Assembly (NCBI GenBank): GCA_019828565.1
Contig: JAHDYR010000025.1
Location: forward strand, 186,001 to 250,000
Length of the DNA stretch: 64,000 nt
DNA from: Carpediemonas membranifera
Lineage: Eukaryota > Fornicata
Direction of reading: 5' to 3'
The notes beneath the pieces are model-generated. The model had not been told where the DNA came from, made no database searches, and was given only the letters and a program-made list of their open reading frames with translations. The translations under genes were made by a program, and so were the position numbers. How positions within the stretch are numbered: the stretch's first letter is position 1; each line of letters opens with the position of its first letter. Shown piece after piece: positions 37,033 to 46,983 of this stretch.

Positions 37033-37992
37033 ATGTTCTGTTGCGCTGGTAAGCGGAAATCGAAGTACGATCCCGCGACTATAGCGTTCTTTGGGTTAGA
37101 TGGGGCAGGCAAGTCCACATTCCTTGCCTCGATTCTTGGTAACTCCTGCAAGGACGTCATGCCCACAATGGGCTTCGTGAACGAAAGAATCACTCTTCAG
37201 CAACTTGATTTGACTATATACGACCTTGGCGGCGGTGAGAGGATCCGCGGGTATTGGGACAACTACATGGCCAACCTTTTCGGTGGAGTTTTCTTCGTCG
37301 ACTCGAGTTCCGCCCAGGAACGCGAGGAGGAGCTGCTAGCTGCCTTCCAATCAGTCATTGACGCCAAATTCATGCGGGGAAAGCCCATTTTGATCGTTGC
37401 AAACAAGCAGGACGAGCCGGCGTGCCTCAGCGGGGGGCAAGTTTTTGCCCTCCTCGGCGCGGACAAACGCGATGACGCCATCATCGGCATCAAGGAGCAG
37501 ATATCCCTCTCCTCTGACGACGAGGGCCCTTCCATCCCCCATATGAACACGCTCGACTGGCTCATGGACGAGATCAGACGAAACTACGCCGAGCTCGACG
37601 CCAGGGTTGAGGTGGAGCTTGCTGAATACGAAGAGATGCTCAGACAGAAGAAGCTGGAGAAGATTGAGCGGGTTCGTCGCCTCAAGGAGGAGGACGCGCT
37701 CAGGGCCGAGGCTGTTGAACCCCAGGCAGACTCGGCAGAAGGCGAAGAGGAAGAGGTCAAGGAGTACGCCAAGCCCGAGCCCCTGGCGGCGGTGGTCATG
37801 GAGCCCATCGTCGAGGAGGACCGCGTCCCCCGGCCCCTCACCCAACCCATCCCGCCGTCCCTGCCGCAGATGGCCACACCCGCCCCGCGGCTCAGCATGC
37901 TCAGCGGGGTTGTTGACCGGACCCCCGGGGCGGGGGCGCCCGATGAGGTCGAGGAGACGCCTGCTTTCAACGTGCCTAACGCACTTCTTTAG
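37033..37992 (+). CDS. ARL13B: ARL13B ciliary small GTPase
   Basis: 319 residues from ATG 37033. MFCCAGKRK places two Cys at positions 3-4, where ARL13B is palmitoylated to reach the ciliary membrane, and supports this start over the upstream open frame. The P-loop GLDGAGKST spans 21-29, followed by MPTMGF. Switch II is D64-L-G-G-G68 with Gly in place of the catalytic Gln, then ERIRGYWDNYM, which is the hallmark of ARL13B, and later NKQD. After the GTPase comes the coil ELAEYEEMLRQKKLEKIERV and an acidic, Pro-rich tail, as in the family. In other eukaryotes it acts as an exchange factor for ARL3 in cilia. Confidence 0.92.
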   Translation: MFCCAGKRKSKYDPATIAFFGLDGAGKSTFLASILGNSCKDVMPTMGFVNERITLQQLDLTIYDLGGGERIRGYWDNYMANLFGGVFFVDSSSAQEREEELLAAFQSVIDAKFMRGKPILIVANKQDEPACLSGGQVFALLGADKRDDAIIGIKEQISLSSDDEGPSIPHMNTLDWLMDEIRRNYAELDARVEVELAEYEEMLRQKKLEKIERVRRLKEEDALRAEAVEPQADSAEGEEEEVKEYAKPEPLAAVVMEPIVEEDRVPRPLTQPIPPSLPQMATPAPRLSMLSGVVDRTPGAGAPDEVEETPAFNVPNALL

Positions 37993-38059
37993 CCATTTTA
38001 TAATATTATTCTTAGGGCTGCGTGGGGCGGTGTGCGGCCAGTGTACTGTTGCAACGTAA

Positions 38060-40618
38060 ATGGGCACGACTCTGCCAAAACTGCGACGTGGCTTGATGCC
38101 GGATGGTCCTGTTGGTGCTCCCGCCGATGGGGATAATACGGTCATAGAAAGCTGCATTATGGAAGAAGAGCTGGATGTTGATGAGACACAGCAGGAAGAA
38201 ACTGTGGAACAGCCGCACAATGAGCTGGAAGACATGGAAGCGATTAATGCGGCGTCTGAGCTGCACACAATGGAATTACCGACTCTTACAGACGCACCTA
38301 TCACTCTTCCGTGTTCCCTAGAGCTCCCAGCCACAGCAGAACCGTTTCCAACCCCGACGTGGCTCTCCCTTGCTCGGTTCTACCCCAAAGCGCAGTCCAT
38401 AGCACCACCGAACCCCGCAAGAGTGCACTACTTTCCATGGGCGCCGATACCCGCGCCGATACCGCTCACCGAGCCCGCCTTCTTCGACGACGAGGACATC
38501 CTCGTCCCCACCGCCCCCAGCGCCTACATCCAGGCGAAACAGGCCGGGGAGCAGCTCAGCCTGACCTTCAACATCCCTGCCACGCTCCCTCGCACAGCCC
38601 CGCGCCCCGCCTGTCCCTGCCCCGGCCCCCCGTACGGCCTCCCAGCCCGTGTATTCAGTACCCTGACCCACGACCAGCCGCTCTACCCGTGGCAGACGGA
38701 GTGTCTCAAGGCAGCGATGGAGACGATGGACAACTTCCTCTACACCTCCCCCACCGGGTCGGGCAAGTCTCTAGTGGCCGACACACTCGCCCTGCATGCC
38801 CTGGCCCAGGGCGTGTGCGTCATTTACATCGCACCGTTCGTCTCTCTCGTCCAGGAGCGGGCGGACACTGTGAGGCCCGCCTGTGCGGCCATGGATGTAC
38901 CCGCCGAGCCGTTGTTCGGGCCGAAGGTCATCAAGTCCGCCCCACGGAGCCCGACGCTCATCGTGTGCACCCCGGAGAAGGCTGTGGCGGTGCTCGACTC
39001 GTGGCCCCGCGGTGCTCCGACCATTGGCCTCGTCGTCGTCGATGAGGTGCACGTGGTCGGTGACGGCCGCCGCGGGGCACTGCTCGAGACGATCATGGCC
39101 AAGATCGTCTACTCCCAGACGCGGGGCGCGGGTATGCGGCTCATAGCGACGACGGCGACCCTCCCCAACCCCGAGGAGTTCGCCACATGGCTCCGGGCGG
39201 GGTGCTACGTCAACACCCTCCGCCCCATCGCTCTCAGCACGTTCATAGTGACCCCGACCCGCATCCTGGACGCGGAGGGCACCGTCCTACACACCCTGCC
39301 CCCGAGCCGAGTCCCGAGCGAGACGGCCGCCGTGGTCGAGACCGTGAACGACAGGGGCAATGTCCTCGTCTTCGTCTCATCCCGAGCCCGGTGCAGCTCG
39401 CTCGCCTCCTCCATCGCGGCCCACCTCGCCCCGCCCGACCCGACTATCGCCCCGCTGAGGGCCGCGTTAGTCCGGGAACTGGCACAGAACGTCACCGTGT
39501 CGGCCGCCCGGTCGCTGGAGATCATGGCTGGGGTCGGGTTCCACCACGCGGGGCTGCTGCAGGCCGAGAAGTCCATCATGGAGCGGGCGTTCCGGGAGCG
39601 CGTGCTCTCCGTGCTCGTGTGCACCACCACACTCGCCGCCGGGGTCAACCTCCCCGCCCGCCGCGTCGTCATCTCGGGCATCAAGGTCGGCCGCGAACCC
39701 CTCGACTCCACCCGCTTCCACCAGGCGGCGGGGCGGGCCGGCAGACCCGGGTTCGACTCTGAGGGGGTCAGCATCATCACCGTGTCCGACGACGACGCCG
39801 AGAAGGCAGCCGCACTGGCCTCGTCCAGCCCGAGCCCCGCTGAGTCCTGCCTCGTCCCCATGGAGGCTGTCGTCTCGGCAGCGTGCGCGGGGCTCACCTC
39901 CACCGTCCAGGAGTCGGTCGACTTCTTAGCGTGCACTTTAAGGCATATCCAGCGGCCGTTCGACGCCGAGGAGATAGAAACTGCCGCCCGCGAGCTGGTG
40001 GACATGAAGGCCGTTCAGGTCTCTCAGCAGAGGCTCAGCCCCGCGATGAACTTCAAGGCTGGCCACCTAGTCGGCCTTTCCTTCGCCGCGGTCACTAATC
40101 TCCAGCCCCTCCTGGACGTCGCCAAGGCCTTCGACACCCGCAGCGATCTCCTTGTCCTTGCCGTGGGCGTCGGGTCGGACGGCCTCGCCCTCTACAGCAA
40201 CAGCGACGTCCACCGCGTCATCAGCCGGGCCGACACCGCGGGCGGGTCGTCCGTGAGCCGGACCGCGGCGTTCCTGGCCGTCGACGTCGGTAGCCTCCTC
40301 GCACACCGCACGGGACAGATCCCAGAGGCCAGCAGGGATGCCGTCCGCTGTCTCGTGTCCGCGCTGTGCCTGGCGGAGGTCATTAGTCAGGGCTTCTTCC
40401 CAAGACTTTACCACAAAGTCGGTTCGCAGTTTAACGTCGGGCCTGGAGCGGTCGAGGCGCTTGTCGAGAGCACGCTGTCGTCGCTGTCGACGGTGGGGCG
40501 GTTCAGCGACGCCATGGGCTACCCGCTGCTCGGGTCCATCTTCCGGGGCGTGGCCAGGCGGCTTCGGACGGCGACGACCCCGCCCGAGCACGAATACTTC
40601 ATCGGCGATGACTATTGA
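38060..40618 (+). CDS. HELQ: HELQ/POLQ-type (HEL308) Ski2-family DNA helicase
   Basis: 852 residues. About 210 disordered residues precede the helicase core. Motifs are QTECL (Q motif), SPTGSGKS (Walker A, about 230-237), DEVH (Walker B, about 327-330), TTATLPN (III), GFHHAGLLQAEKSIMERAFR and CTTTLAAGVNLPARRV (IV-V), and FHQAAGRAGRPGFD (VI). The C-terminal helical region fits the HEL308/HELQ ratchet and helix-hairpin area. These enzymes unwind stalled forks and act in crosslink repair. No polymerase domain follows, so it is HELQ-like rather than full POLQ. Confidence 0.87.
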   Translation: MGTTLPKLRRGLMPDGPVGAPADGDNTVIESCIMEEELDVDETQQEETVEQPHNELEDMEAINAASELHTMELPTLTDAPITLPCSLELPATAEPFPTPTWLSLARFYPKAQSIAPPNPARVHYFPWAPIPAPIPLTEPAFFDDEDILVPTAPSAYIQAKQAGEQLSLTFNIPATLPRTAPRPACPCPGPPYGLPARVFSTLTHDQPLYPWQTECLKAAMETMDNFLYTSPTGSGKSLVADTLALHALAQGVCVIYIAPFVSLVQERADTVRPACAAMDVPAEPLFGPKVIKSAPRSPTLIVCTPEKAVAVLDSWPRGAPTIGLVVVDEVHVVGDGRRGALLETIMAKIVYSQTRGAGMRLIATTATLPNPEEFATWLRAGCYVNTLRPIALSTFIVTPTRILDAEGTVLHTLPPSRVPSETAAVVETVNDRGNVLVFVSSRARCSSLASSIAAHLAPPDPTIAPLRAALVRELAQNVTVSAARSLEIMAGVGFHHAGLLQAEKSIMERAFRERVLSVLVCTTTLAAGVNLPARRVVISGIKVGREPLDSTRFHQAAGRAGRPGFDSEGVSIITVSDDDAEKAAALASSSPSPAESCLVPMEAVVSAACAGLTSTVQESVDFLACTLRHIQRPFDAEEIETAARELVDMKAVQVSQQRLSPAMNFKAGHLVGLSFAAVTNLQPLLDVAKAFDTRSDLLVLAVGVGSDGLALYSNSDVHRVISRADTAGGSSVSRTAAFLAVDVGSLLAHRTGQIPEASRDAVRCLVSALCLAEVISQGFFPRLYHKVGSQFNVGPGAVEALVESTLSSLSTVGRFSDAMGYPLLGSIFRGVARRLRTATTPPEHEYFIGDDY

Positions 40619-40795
40619 GGTTTCCGCAGTGATCAGTTGATATTATTAAGCTATTTAGTGTAAACGCATTCCGCTTGAGCTTGCTTTGGGCTTCTGCCAA
40701 GAATGGTGGGCCGACACATTTCCTGCCTCTGGGATCTGCCCCCGGGCAGTAGCGTTCGATCGGCACGTGTTTATCATGAACCGTGGCATGCCCCA

Positions 40796-41374
40796 TCAGG
40801 CCAGTCTCTCCACCAGCCCGAGCGCGGCCTTGCCCTGCTTCACCCAGTGCTGCAACCCCGCCCCGAGCTCCGCCACACGGCCAGCTTGAGTGCCATCAAG
40901 CTCGACCCTGCTCTGGGGCTGCTGTCCTGTGAGCTCAGTGCGGTGCGCCAGGGCGGCGTCCGCGAGACGGGAGGCTATCCGAAGCTCGGACGCCAGATCC
41001 CTCCGGAAGTTCGAGGCGACTGTCGGCGGGTCTGCCGCTGACATGTCCACCCTGAGGCCCTTTGTCAGGTGTGCGGTCTCCCTCTTAAGCTTGTCGAGGT
41101 CCTCGGGTTGGGGCAACGGCGGTGCGCCGTCATGGGGGACCGACGCCACCTTTGACGCCTTGATCGTGTTGCGCAGGTTCGTGGCGATGGTTATGGTATC
41201 AGCCACAATGTTCTCCGTGCCCTCTGAGGCAAGGTCTTTGGCGGCGGAAGCTAGTGAGCACAAGGCGCTAATCGCCGTCATCGGAATGATATCTGCTGAG
41301 TTTGCCGATATTTCGATGCCAAGTTCCCGGATTGTCCCCTTCAGACTCTCAATGTCCTTCTCGTCGCCATCCAC
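40796..41374 (-). CDS. Unknown helical protein
   Basis: 192 residues on the minus strand. It is mostly helical with Ala/Leu/Glu pattern (DIESLKGTIRELGIEISANS, NFRRDLASELRIASRLADAA). A short Pro-rich break occurs near residue 86. The plus strand is also open over much of this length, so the strand choice rests on the more protein-like minus reading and the clear ATG. No family recognised. Confidence 0.5.
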   Translation of the reverse strand: MDGDEKDIESLKGTIRELGIEISANSADIIPMTAISALCSLASAAKDLASEGTENIVADTITIATNLRNTIKASKVASVPHDGAPPLPQPEDLDKLKRETAHLTKGLRVDMSAADPPTVASNFRRDLASELRIASRLADAALAHRTELTGQQPQSRVELDGTQAGRVAELGAGLQHWVKQGKAALGLVERLA

Positions 41375-41683
41375 GGACTCGTCGTAAGGATTGACGCTGA
41401 ATAAGACAGGGCAAGGGAAACAAACGTCCGTATGAGAAATCTAACGGCTGCTATCTTGTTATCCACGCTGTCTAATGGCCGGTGGAAGCCGAGTTCTGAG
41501 AGTTCTATTGTGATCATCTTGGATACTTTGCGAAATACGTATTGCGTTCATCACACCCAGTACTCGGTGACGCACGCGCGGACGGCGCCTGATTTCCACC
41601 CCCGGGCGTATAGGCAGTATGACAGCATCCCCAGGCTTCCACACCGCACACAGGCCACGCCATTCATCCTCCGTCTGCCCTCC
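41375..41683. other. Divergent intergenic region
   Basis: 309 bases. The frame of the next gene is open upstream to 41432, but that part has low GC at third positions and no conservation pattern. Nothing else is seen. Confidence 0.4.
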
Positions 41684-42952
41684 ATGTCTCATCCGGCCAG
41701 GCACCCATCCGCAGAGACGCAGCAGAGATGGCACCTCGCCAATGGCGACTGCGGCAGAGTCGTGACAAGCTCGATCGAATTGATGAAAACGGATGAGGCT
41801 CTCAGAGAGCTTAGATCCGAGAAGGCGTTAGCTTCGGTTCTATTCGCACATGAGATCTTCAATGAGCTCGCTCGATTCGACCCAATATCGGCGACGGAGC
41901 TGGAACTGTTCCTCCTCGACGTACCGTCCCCCAACGAGCACTGGGCGTGCCGCCGCTTCGTTGTCCGGACAATCAATGCCTTCCTTGTCTCTCGCCAGCC
42001 TCTATTCCTCCCCGATGACCTGTTCGGCGAGCTTGTCCGCGATTGTTGTATCGAGCACCTCGCGGACGAGACGCCTTTCGACGAGGACGACGATACGATC
42101 ACCTGGAGCTCGATCTCACCGATCCAACGGCTGAACACGGTCCACCTCCTGCTCGGCTTCGCGGCACCGTTCATCCTGACCGAGTACGCTGAGCGCGGGG
42201 ACCCACCCGACGAGTCGGACCTGCAGGCGGGCACAAACCCGCTCGCAGAAAGCGGGGAGTGGCGCCTCTTCTTCTTCTTCGACCACCACTGCCGTGTCTT
42301 CCGCGAGGGGCCCGCCCAAGCTCCTCCCAAGGGTTCCGTCGCGGCAGCCTGGCCCTCGTACGGGCTGAGTGAGAGCCGGGCAGGGTGGGCCACACTCACC
42401 CTGGGGTCGCGGGGGGAGGTCGAGGCGTTGCTGGAGGCGTGCAGGGGCAGCACAGACCCGCTGGACCAAGAGTTCTACGACGCCAAGGATGCGCTGCTCG
42501 GGCACTTCGACTATCTGGTCCAGGAGGAGCTGGGCAAGGTCAAGGCCGAGCAGGAGCGGAAGGCCGAGGAGCGTAGACGCTGTATAGAGGCCGAGCAGCA
42601 GGCCCTCGAGCTGGAGAGGTCGACCCGGCAGTCGGCCCGCATCATGTCGCGGCAGACACGGCAGGCCGCCCGCCAAGAGGAGCAACTTCGTCAGGCCGGG
42701 TCTGTTCGAGCCCTGCGTGCCCGGCAACGGGAGGAGCGCCTCGTCGAGCGGGAGATAGAGTTACAGCGGGCCCAGAGGCAGGCGGAGATCAACAGGGCGC
42801 GGCTGGAGGCAAGGGAGCGGAACAAGGCGCTCGGGATTACCCCTAAGCCTAAGCGGAAGCCGCGGACCCCGCCTGTGATGGCTCTGAGGGAGCGGCCCAA
42901 GCGGGACCGGAAGTTCCTGTTCAGCGACGACTTCGTGGACTACTCGGACTGA
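41684..42952 (+). CDS. Probable chromatin-associated protein, basic C-terminus
   Basis: 422 residues from ATG 41684. Residues 30-165 are helical with ATELELFLLDVPSPNEHWAC and RLNTVHLLLGFAAPFILTEY, faintly like the DDT domain of BAZ/RSF1 remodelling subunits. Residues 280-390 are a long charged helix with STRQSARIMSRQTRQAARQ, reminiscent of the RSSRR patches of remodeller-associated proteins. The end is LRERPKRDRKFLFSDDFVDY, a conserved-looking acidic-aromatic tail. The DDT suggestion is weak and the function is not established. TTTATAAA lies about 12 bases after the stop. Confidence 0.55.
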   Translation: MSHPARHPSAETQQRWHLANGDCGRVVTSSIELMKTDEALRELRSEKALASVLFAHEIFNELARFDPISATELELFLLDVPSPNEHWACRRFVVRTINAFLVSRQPLFLPDDLFGELVRDCCIEHLADETPFDEDDDTITWSSISPIQRLNTVHLLLGFAAPFILTEYAERGDPPDESDLQAGTNPLAESGEWRLFFFFDHHCRVFREGPAQAPPKGSVAAAWPSYGLSESRAGWATLTLGSRGEVEALLEACRGSTDPLDQEFYDAKDALLGHFDYLVQEELGKVKAEQERKAEERRRCIEAEQQALELERSTRQSARIMSRQTRQAARQEEQLRQAGSVRALRARQREERLVEREIELQRAQRQAEINRARLEARERNKALGITPKPKRKPRTPPVMALRERPKRDRKFLFSDDFVDYSD

Positions 42953-43064
42953 CGGCGGGGAGGTGTTTATAAATGCAGCTTCCGGTGGCTTGGTGAGGGG
43001 CGGTGGGTTGAGAATTTTGTCGATTTCGGCGGCTTGGCCAAAGAAGCAAAAGAAGAAGGCATTA

Positions 43065-43745
43065 ATGTTTGGGAGACTAGTACAGGCTCCAGCGCATCTC
43101 TCTGACGTTCATATCGACGAAGAGCTTGCTGCATGGTCCGTCTTCGTCACGCACTTCACGGCCGGCAATTTCCTGATGGCCCGGGAGATTCTCGTGGCAA
43201 ACAACCTTCAGCTTGCAGACATACCCCCTCGTTTCGGCAATCTCCTGTGTATTAGCATTCGCCAGGGCAGCGCAGAAGCTGTTGCTCTCCTGCTCGAATT
43301 CTCCGCGAACCCCAACGAGCCCGAGGCGACGCTCTCCCACTACACCCCGCTGCACTATGCCGCCAAGGACGGCCGCATCGATATTGTCCGCCTCCTCCTC
43401 GGTAGCGGGGCCGTGCCCGACATGCAGGATATCAACGGTCAGACAGCCCTGCACCTGGCCTGCTACCATGGTCACAAGGCCATTGTGGAGTCGCTAATGG
43501 CACAGGGAGCAGACCCGAACCTACTTGATAAGTACGGCAAGCCGCCCAGGGCGTGGAGTGACGAGTGGGGGTTCACGGAGATTAGCGCGCTCCTGCCTGA
43601 GTTCAAGTATAACTGGATGAAGATCGAGGACGACCGGCTGAAGGCGCTGGCCGGGCTAAAGAAGGCCGGGAAGAAGGGGAAGAAAAAGAAGGGAAAGAAG
43701 GGAAAGAAAGGAAAGAAGGGCAAGAAGGGCAAGAAGAAGAAGTGA
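43065..43745 (+). CDS. Ankyrin-repeat protein with Lys/Gly tail
   Basis: 226 residues from ATG 43065. Three to four ankyrin repeats: LLCISIRQGSAEAVALLLEF, YTPLHYAAKDGRIDIVRLLL, GQTALHLACYHGHKAIVESL, and a degenerate last repeat GKPPRAWSDEWGFTEISALL. The final 30 residues are almost only Lys and Gly, in repeated KKGKKG units coded by AAG/GGA/GGC codons, likely arising by repeat expansion. Such tails suggest nucleic-acid or microtubule binding. Partner and role are unknown. Confidence 0.8.
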   Translation: MFGRLVQAPAHLSDVHIDEELAAWSVFVTHFTAGNFLMAREILVANNLQLADIPPRFGNLLCISIRQGSAEAVALLLEFSANPNEPEATLSHYTPLHYAAKDGRIDIVRLLLGSGAVPDMQDINGQTALHLACYHGHKAIVESLMAQGADPNLLDKYGKPPRAWSDEWGFTEISALLPEFKYNWMKIEDDRLKALAGLKKAGKKGKKKKGKKGKKGKKGKKGKKKK

Positions 43746-43967
43746 GGATCTCGACACGGCATACCTCCCCTTGCAAGTCAAGCCCCGCCTCGCACCTCAT
43801 GATAAATATGGCAGCACCGAATCTACAGTGGTTGGGCGACGATGACAGGCCCAACACGTATGGCCATGCAGTAGCGGGGACATGGCCGGCCGTGCTTCAC
43901 ACTGGACCCATACTTGGATCGGCATTCGCAGCGGTGCATCTTATGCCAAGACAAATCAAAAAGGACG

Positions 43968-46680
43968 ATGCGGGGCCTCAGGCATTACATTAGCGACATC
44001 AGAGACTGTTTGTACCGTCAATTCAAGTTACATAGCGAAGACTACCGAGGCTGAGAAGGCCAGAGTGATGAAGGAACTCGCACACATCAGAAAGAAGTTC
44101 TCCCGTGAGCAAGAAAGCAAGCTGACGAAATATGACCGCCGCAAGTACGTCGCCAAGCTAATCTACACCTATGTTCTTGGTTATGATATCGATTTCGGCG
44201 TCTACCAAGCCGTGAACCTCCTTGCCTCGAACGACCTCGAGGAGAAGATCATCGGTTACATGTACGCGGGCATCATCATCGACGAGAACAACGAGCAGTC
44301 CATGCTCATCACCAACACCGTCCTCTCCGACCTCCAATCATCCGGCCAGCAGTGCGCCCTTGCCCTCAACTGCCTGTCCAATATCGGGGGTCAGTCGATG
44401 GCCGAGGCCGTCGCTCCCGTCGTCCAGCAGCAGCTCCTCGCCCCTGCTAGCACTGTGCGCACTATCCTGCGGAAGAAGGCGTCGCTGTGTCTCCTCCGCA
44501 TGTACCGTTCCTGTCCGGACGTGCTCGATCTCGCCACCATCGCCAAGTCCATGCCGAACCTCCTGGAGGTCCGCAACGTCGGCTTCCTGACCTCTCTCCT
44601 GTCTCTGTTGCAGGAGATGTCTTCGAGACAGCCCGAGCTCTTCGTACCGACCGCCAGCAGGGTCGTGCACCTCTTGGTTAAGATCGTCATCAAGAAGGAG
44701 GTGGCAGGCGAGCACGTCTACTACGGCATCCCATGCCCATGGTTGCTCGTGAAGCTCATGCGCTATCTGTCATCCATCCCGCTCACCGAGGAGGACGACT
44801 ACTGGCGGGACACAGTCGCCGTCATCGACCGCGTCCTTGCCACCACGGATCCCGCCCGGAACTCGAATCGGACGAACATCATGTACGCCGTGTTCAACGA
44901 TGCCGTTCGCCTCGCCATCCACATCGGCCATCCCAACCTCTTCGACGCCGCAACCAACGTCAACAGCATCCTCGAGAAGGCATTGGAGTCGACCGACGCT
45001 AATCTGCGCTACTGCGGGCTCCGTGTGCTGTTGAACCTCTCTGCGGCCCCCCGATACATCCCCGGGATCACCCAGCACGTCGAGCCCGTCCTCAAGGCCC
45101 TGGGCGATGCCGACGTAGAGGTTGCCCGCCGGGCCGTCGACGTTGCGTTCTCACTCTGCACCCAGGAGACGGTGGACACGTTCATCGAGGCCCTGATGCG
45201 ACACCTCGACCATCCCGTGCTCAGGCCCGTCCTCGTCCCCCGCATCGCCGTGCTGGCCGAGAACTTCATGCCGAACACAGAGTGGTTCGTCGATATCAAC
45301 ATCCGTCTGCTCAAGGAGGCCGGCGACGACGCTCCCATCGCCGTCTGGCACCGTCTCGCCTACCTCATCACTAACAACCCCGCCTCGCAGTCGTACGCGC
45401 TGCAGTCCGTCCTTGCCGCCACGAGCACGGCCTTCCACACGCCGATCGCCAAGGCCGCGGCCTTCATCATCGGTGAGTTCGGGATGCATGGCGATGCCGA
45501 CACCTGCGCCGCCCGCCTCCTCGAGATCGCCAGCACGTGCCACGACGCCCTCGCCGTCTGTATCACCGCCGCGGGCAAGCTCATCGTCCGTGGGGGGCTC
45601 AGCGACTCGTCTGAGCGCCGTCTCCGCGGGCTCGGTGCGGATCAGACGGATTCCCTCATCCTCGACATCCAGCAGCGGGCCGTGGAACAGGCGGCCCTCC
45701 TCCAGGCGGGCGAGCTCTTCTCCGACATCTTCATCCCTCTTCCTGCCTTCCCTGAGCGGGAGTCCGCCCTGGTCGACCAGATCAACGGGGCAAAGCGGGA
45801 GGCACACGAGGAGGAGTCCGATGATGAGGTGTCCGACGACGAGGAGTCCCACGAGGCGATGCTCATCGATACCGGAGCACCCAGTGCTGGCCCCGAGGAC
45901 GTCCTCTCCCCCGGAGCCGTGCTGGCTGACCTCATCGGCCTGAGCGACAAGCCTGCTGAGGCCGCCGCTCCCCAGGGCCCCAAGCTCGAGTTCGTCGGCA
46001 CGAAGCTGGTCGGCGTAATCCGTCCCGAGAACGGCAAGACGCTGGCCGTGATGGCGAGCTTCTCACGGACCCAGGAGGCGGCCTCGCTCGACCTCGCCCT
46101 CAAGAACGTCGGCACCGGCCCCCTATCGGACTTCCAGATCCAGTTCAACCGCAACTTCTTCGGTCTCCGCCCCGTCGCCATGGACTTGCTGCCTGGAGTC
46201 ACCCTCGGCCCGGGCGATGTCCGCCGCGCATCCGTGCCGTTCTCGTCGGCCATCCCCTCCGCCGACGTGCCCGCGGACCGGCTCCAGGTGGCGATCAAGT
46301 GCAGTGAGGGGCTGTCGTTCTTCAGCACAGGTCTTCCCGCGCTGATGCTAACCGATATCGCCCCCGCCGCCCCGGCCATCGATGAATTCATCGCCCAGTG
46401 GAAGGCCCTCCCCACGATCAGCACGGCGTCTTCGCCCATGACCGACCCCGCTGCTGTCAACGCCAAGCTCGAGACACAGGGCATGACCCTCTTCGGGCAC
46501 AGGTCTGCCGGTGGGCGGGCCGACATGTTCGCCGAGCCCGTGGTGAGCCGTATGGACGGCCCCGTGAAGGCTTTCGTCCACGTGTCGGTCGCCGACAGCA
46601 CGGCGGTGGAGGTCCGCTCGAAGGACGAGGGCTTCGCTAAGATGGTCGCCGAGGACTTCGGCAGAGTTCTGGAGCTCTAA
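43968..46680 (+). CDS. AP2A: AP-2 complex alpha-adaptin (one short intron)
   Basis: About 894 residues when 44008-44035 is removed. Exon 1 codes MRGLRHYISDIRD, which is the start of alpha-adaptins (MRGL..FISDIRN). Exon 2 continues SKTTEAEKARVMKELAHIRK, giving the same spacing as the SKEAE.KR..KELA.IR.KF block. Without splicing the first ATG leads to a stop after 28 codons. The trunk follows, with KYVAKLIYTYVLGYDIDFG, AVNLLASNDLEEKIIGYMYA, and ALNCLSNIGG. An acidic hinge lies near 620-660, and the ear domain is at the end. Alpha-adaptin binds phosphoinositides and endocytic motifs in clathrin-mediated uptake at the plasma membrane. Confidence 0.9.
44008..44035 (+). other. Inferred 28-nt spliceosomal intron in AP2A
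   Basis: Begins GTTTGT and ends TTACATAG. Length is 1 modulo 3 and its removal joins frame 3 to frame 1 exactly where the alpha-adaptin N-terminus requires. Other GT-AG pairs nearby give the wrong frame or a stop. Confidence 0.7.
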
Positions 46681-46983
46681 ACATATTAAATAACACTTTC
46701 AACTCGTAGCGTGCCAGCTTCTCGCGAGTAGTTCGTTCGACAGCTCGAATATCAGGCCTGGTGAGCGATGGGCCGTGAGCTGCGATGAATGGGGTGGTCG
46801 GCCGAATGATGATCTCCACGGAATTGGGCTCAAAGGGCGGTGTACTGATCCCAGCGTGGGTTGAGACGCCTCTTTCGAGGGTTGATTCGGTGATATTTGG
46901 GCGGATACGGTGGGGATCCAGCATTTTGGCTGCAATTCTGTGCGGACAGAACAACCGTGCCAAGCAAGTTTCGCCAGCTATCG
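46681..46983. other. Intergenic region
   Basis: 303 bases between AP2A and the receptor gene. AACATATTAAATAAC right after the AP2A stop is a likely 3' signal. No ORF or known element is recognised. Confidence 0.4.

Noticed and set aside
40890-41387. 165-codon plus-strand ORF
   Set aside because: Opposite to the 192-codon minus-strand ORF, which reads more like a helical protein and has a clean start; the choice is not certain.
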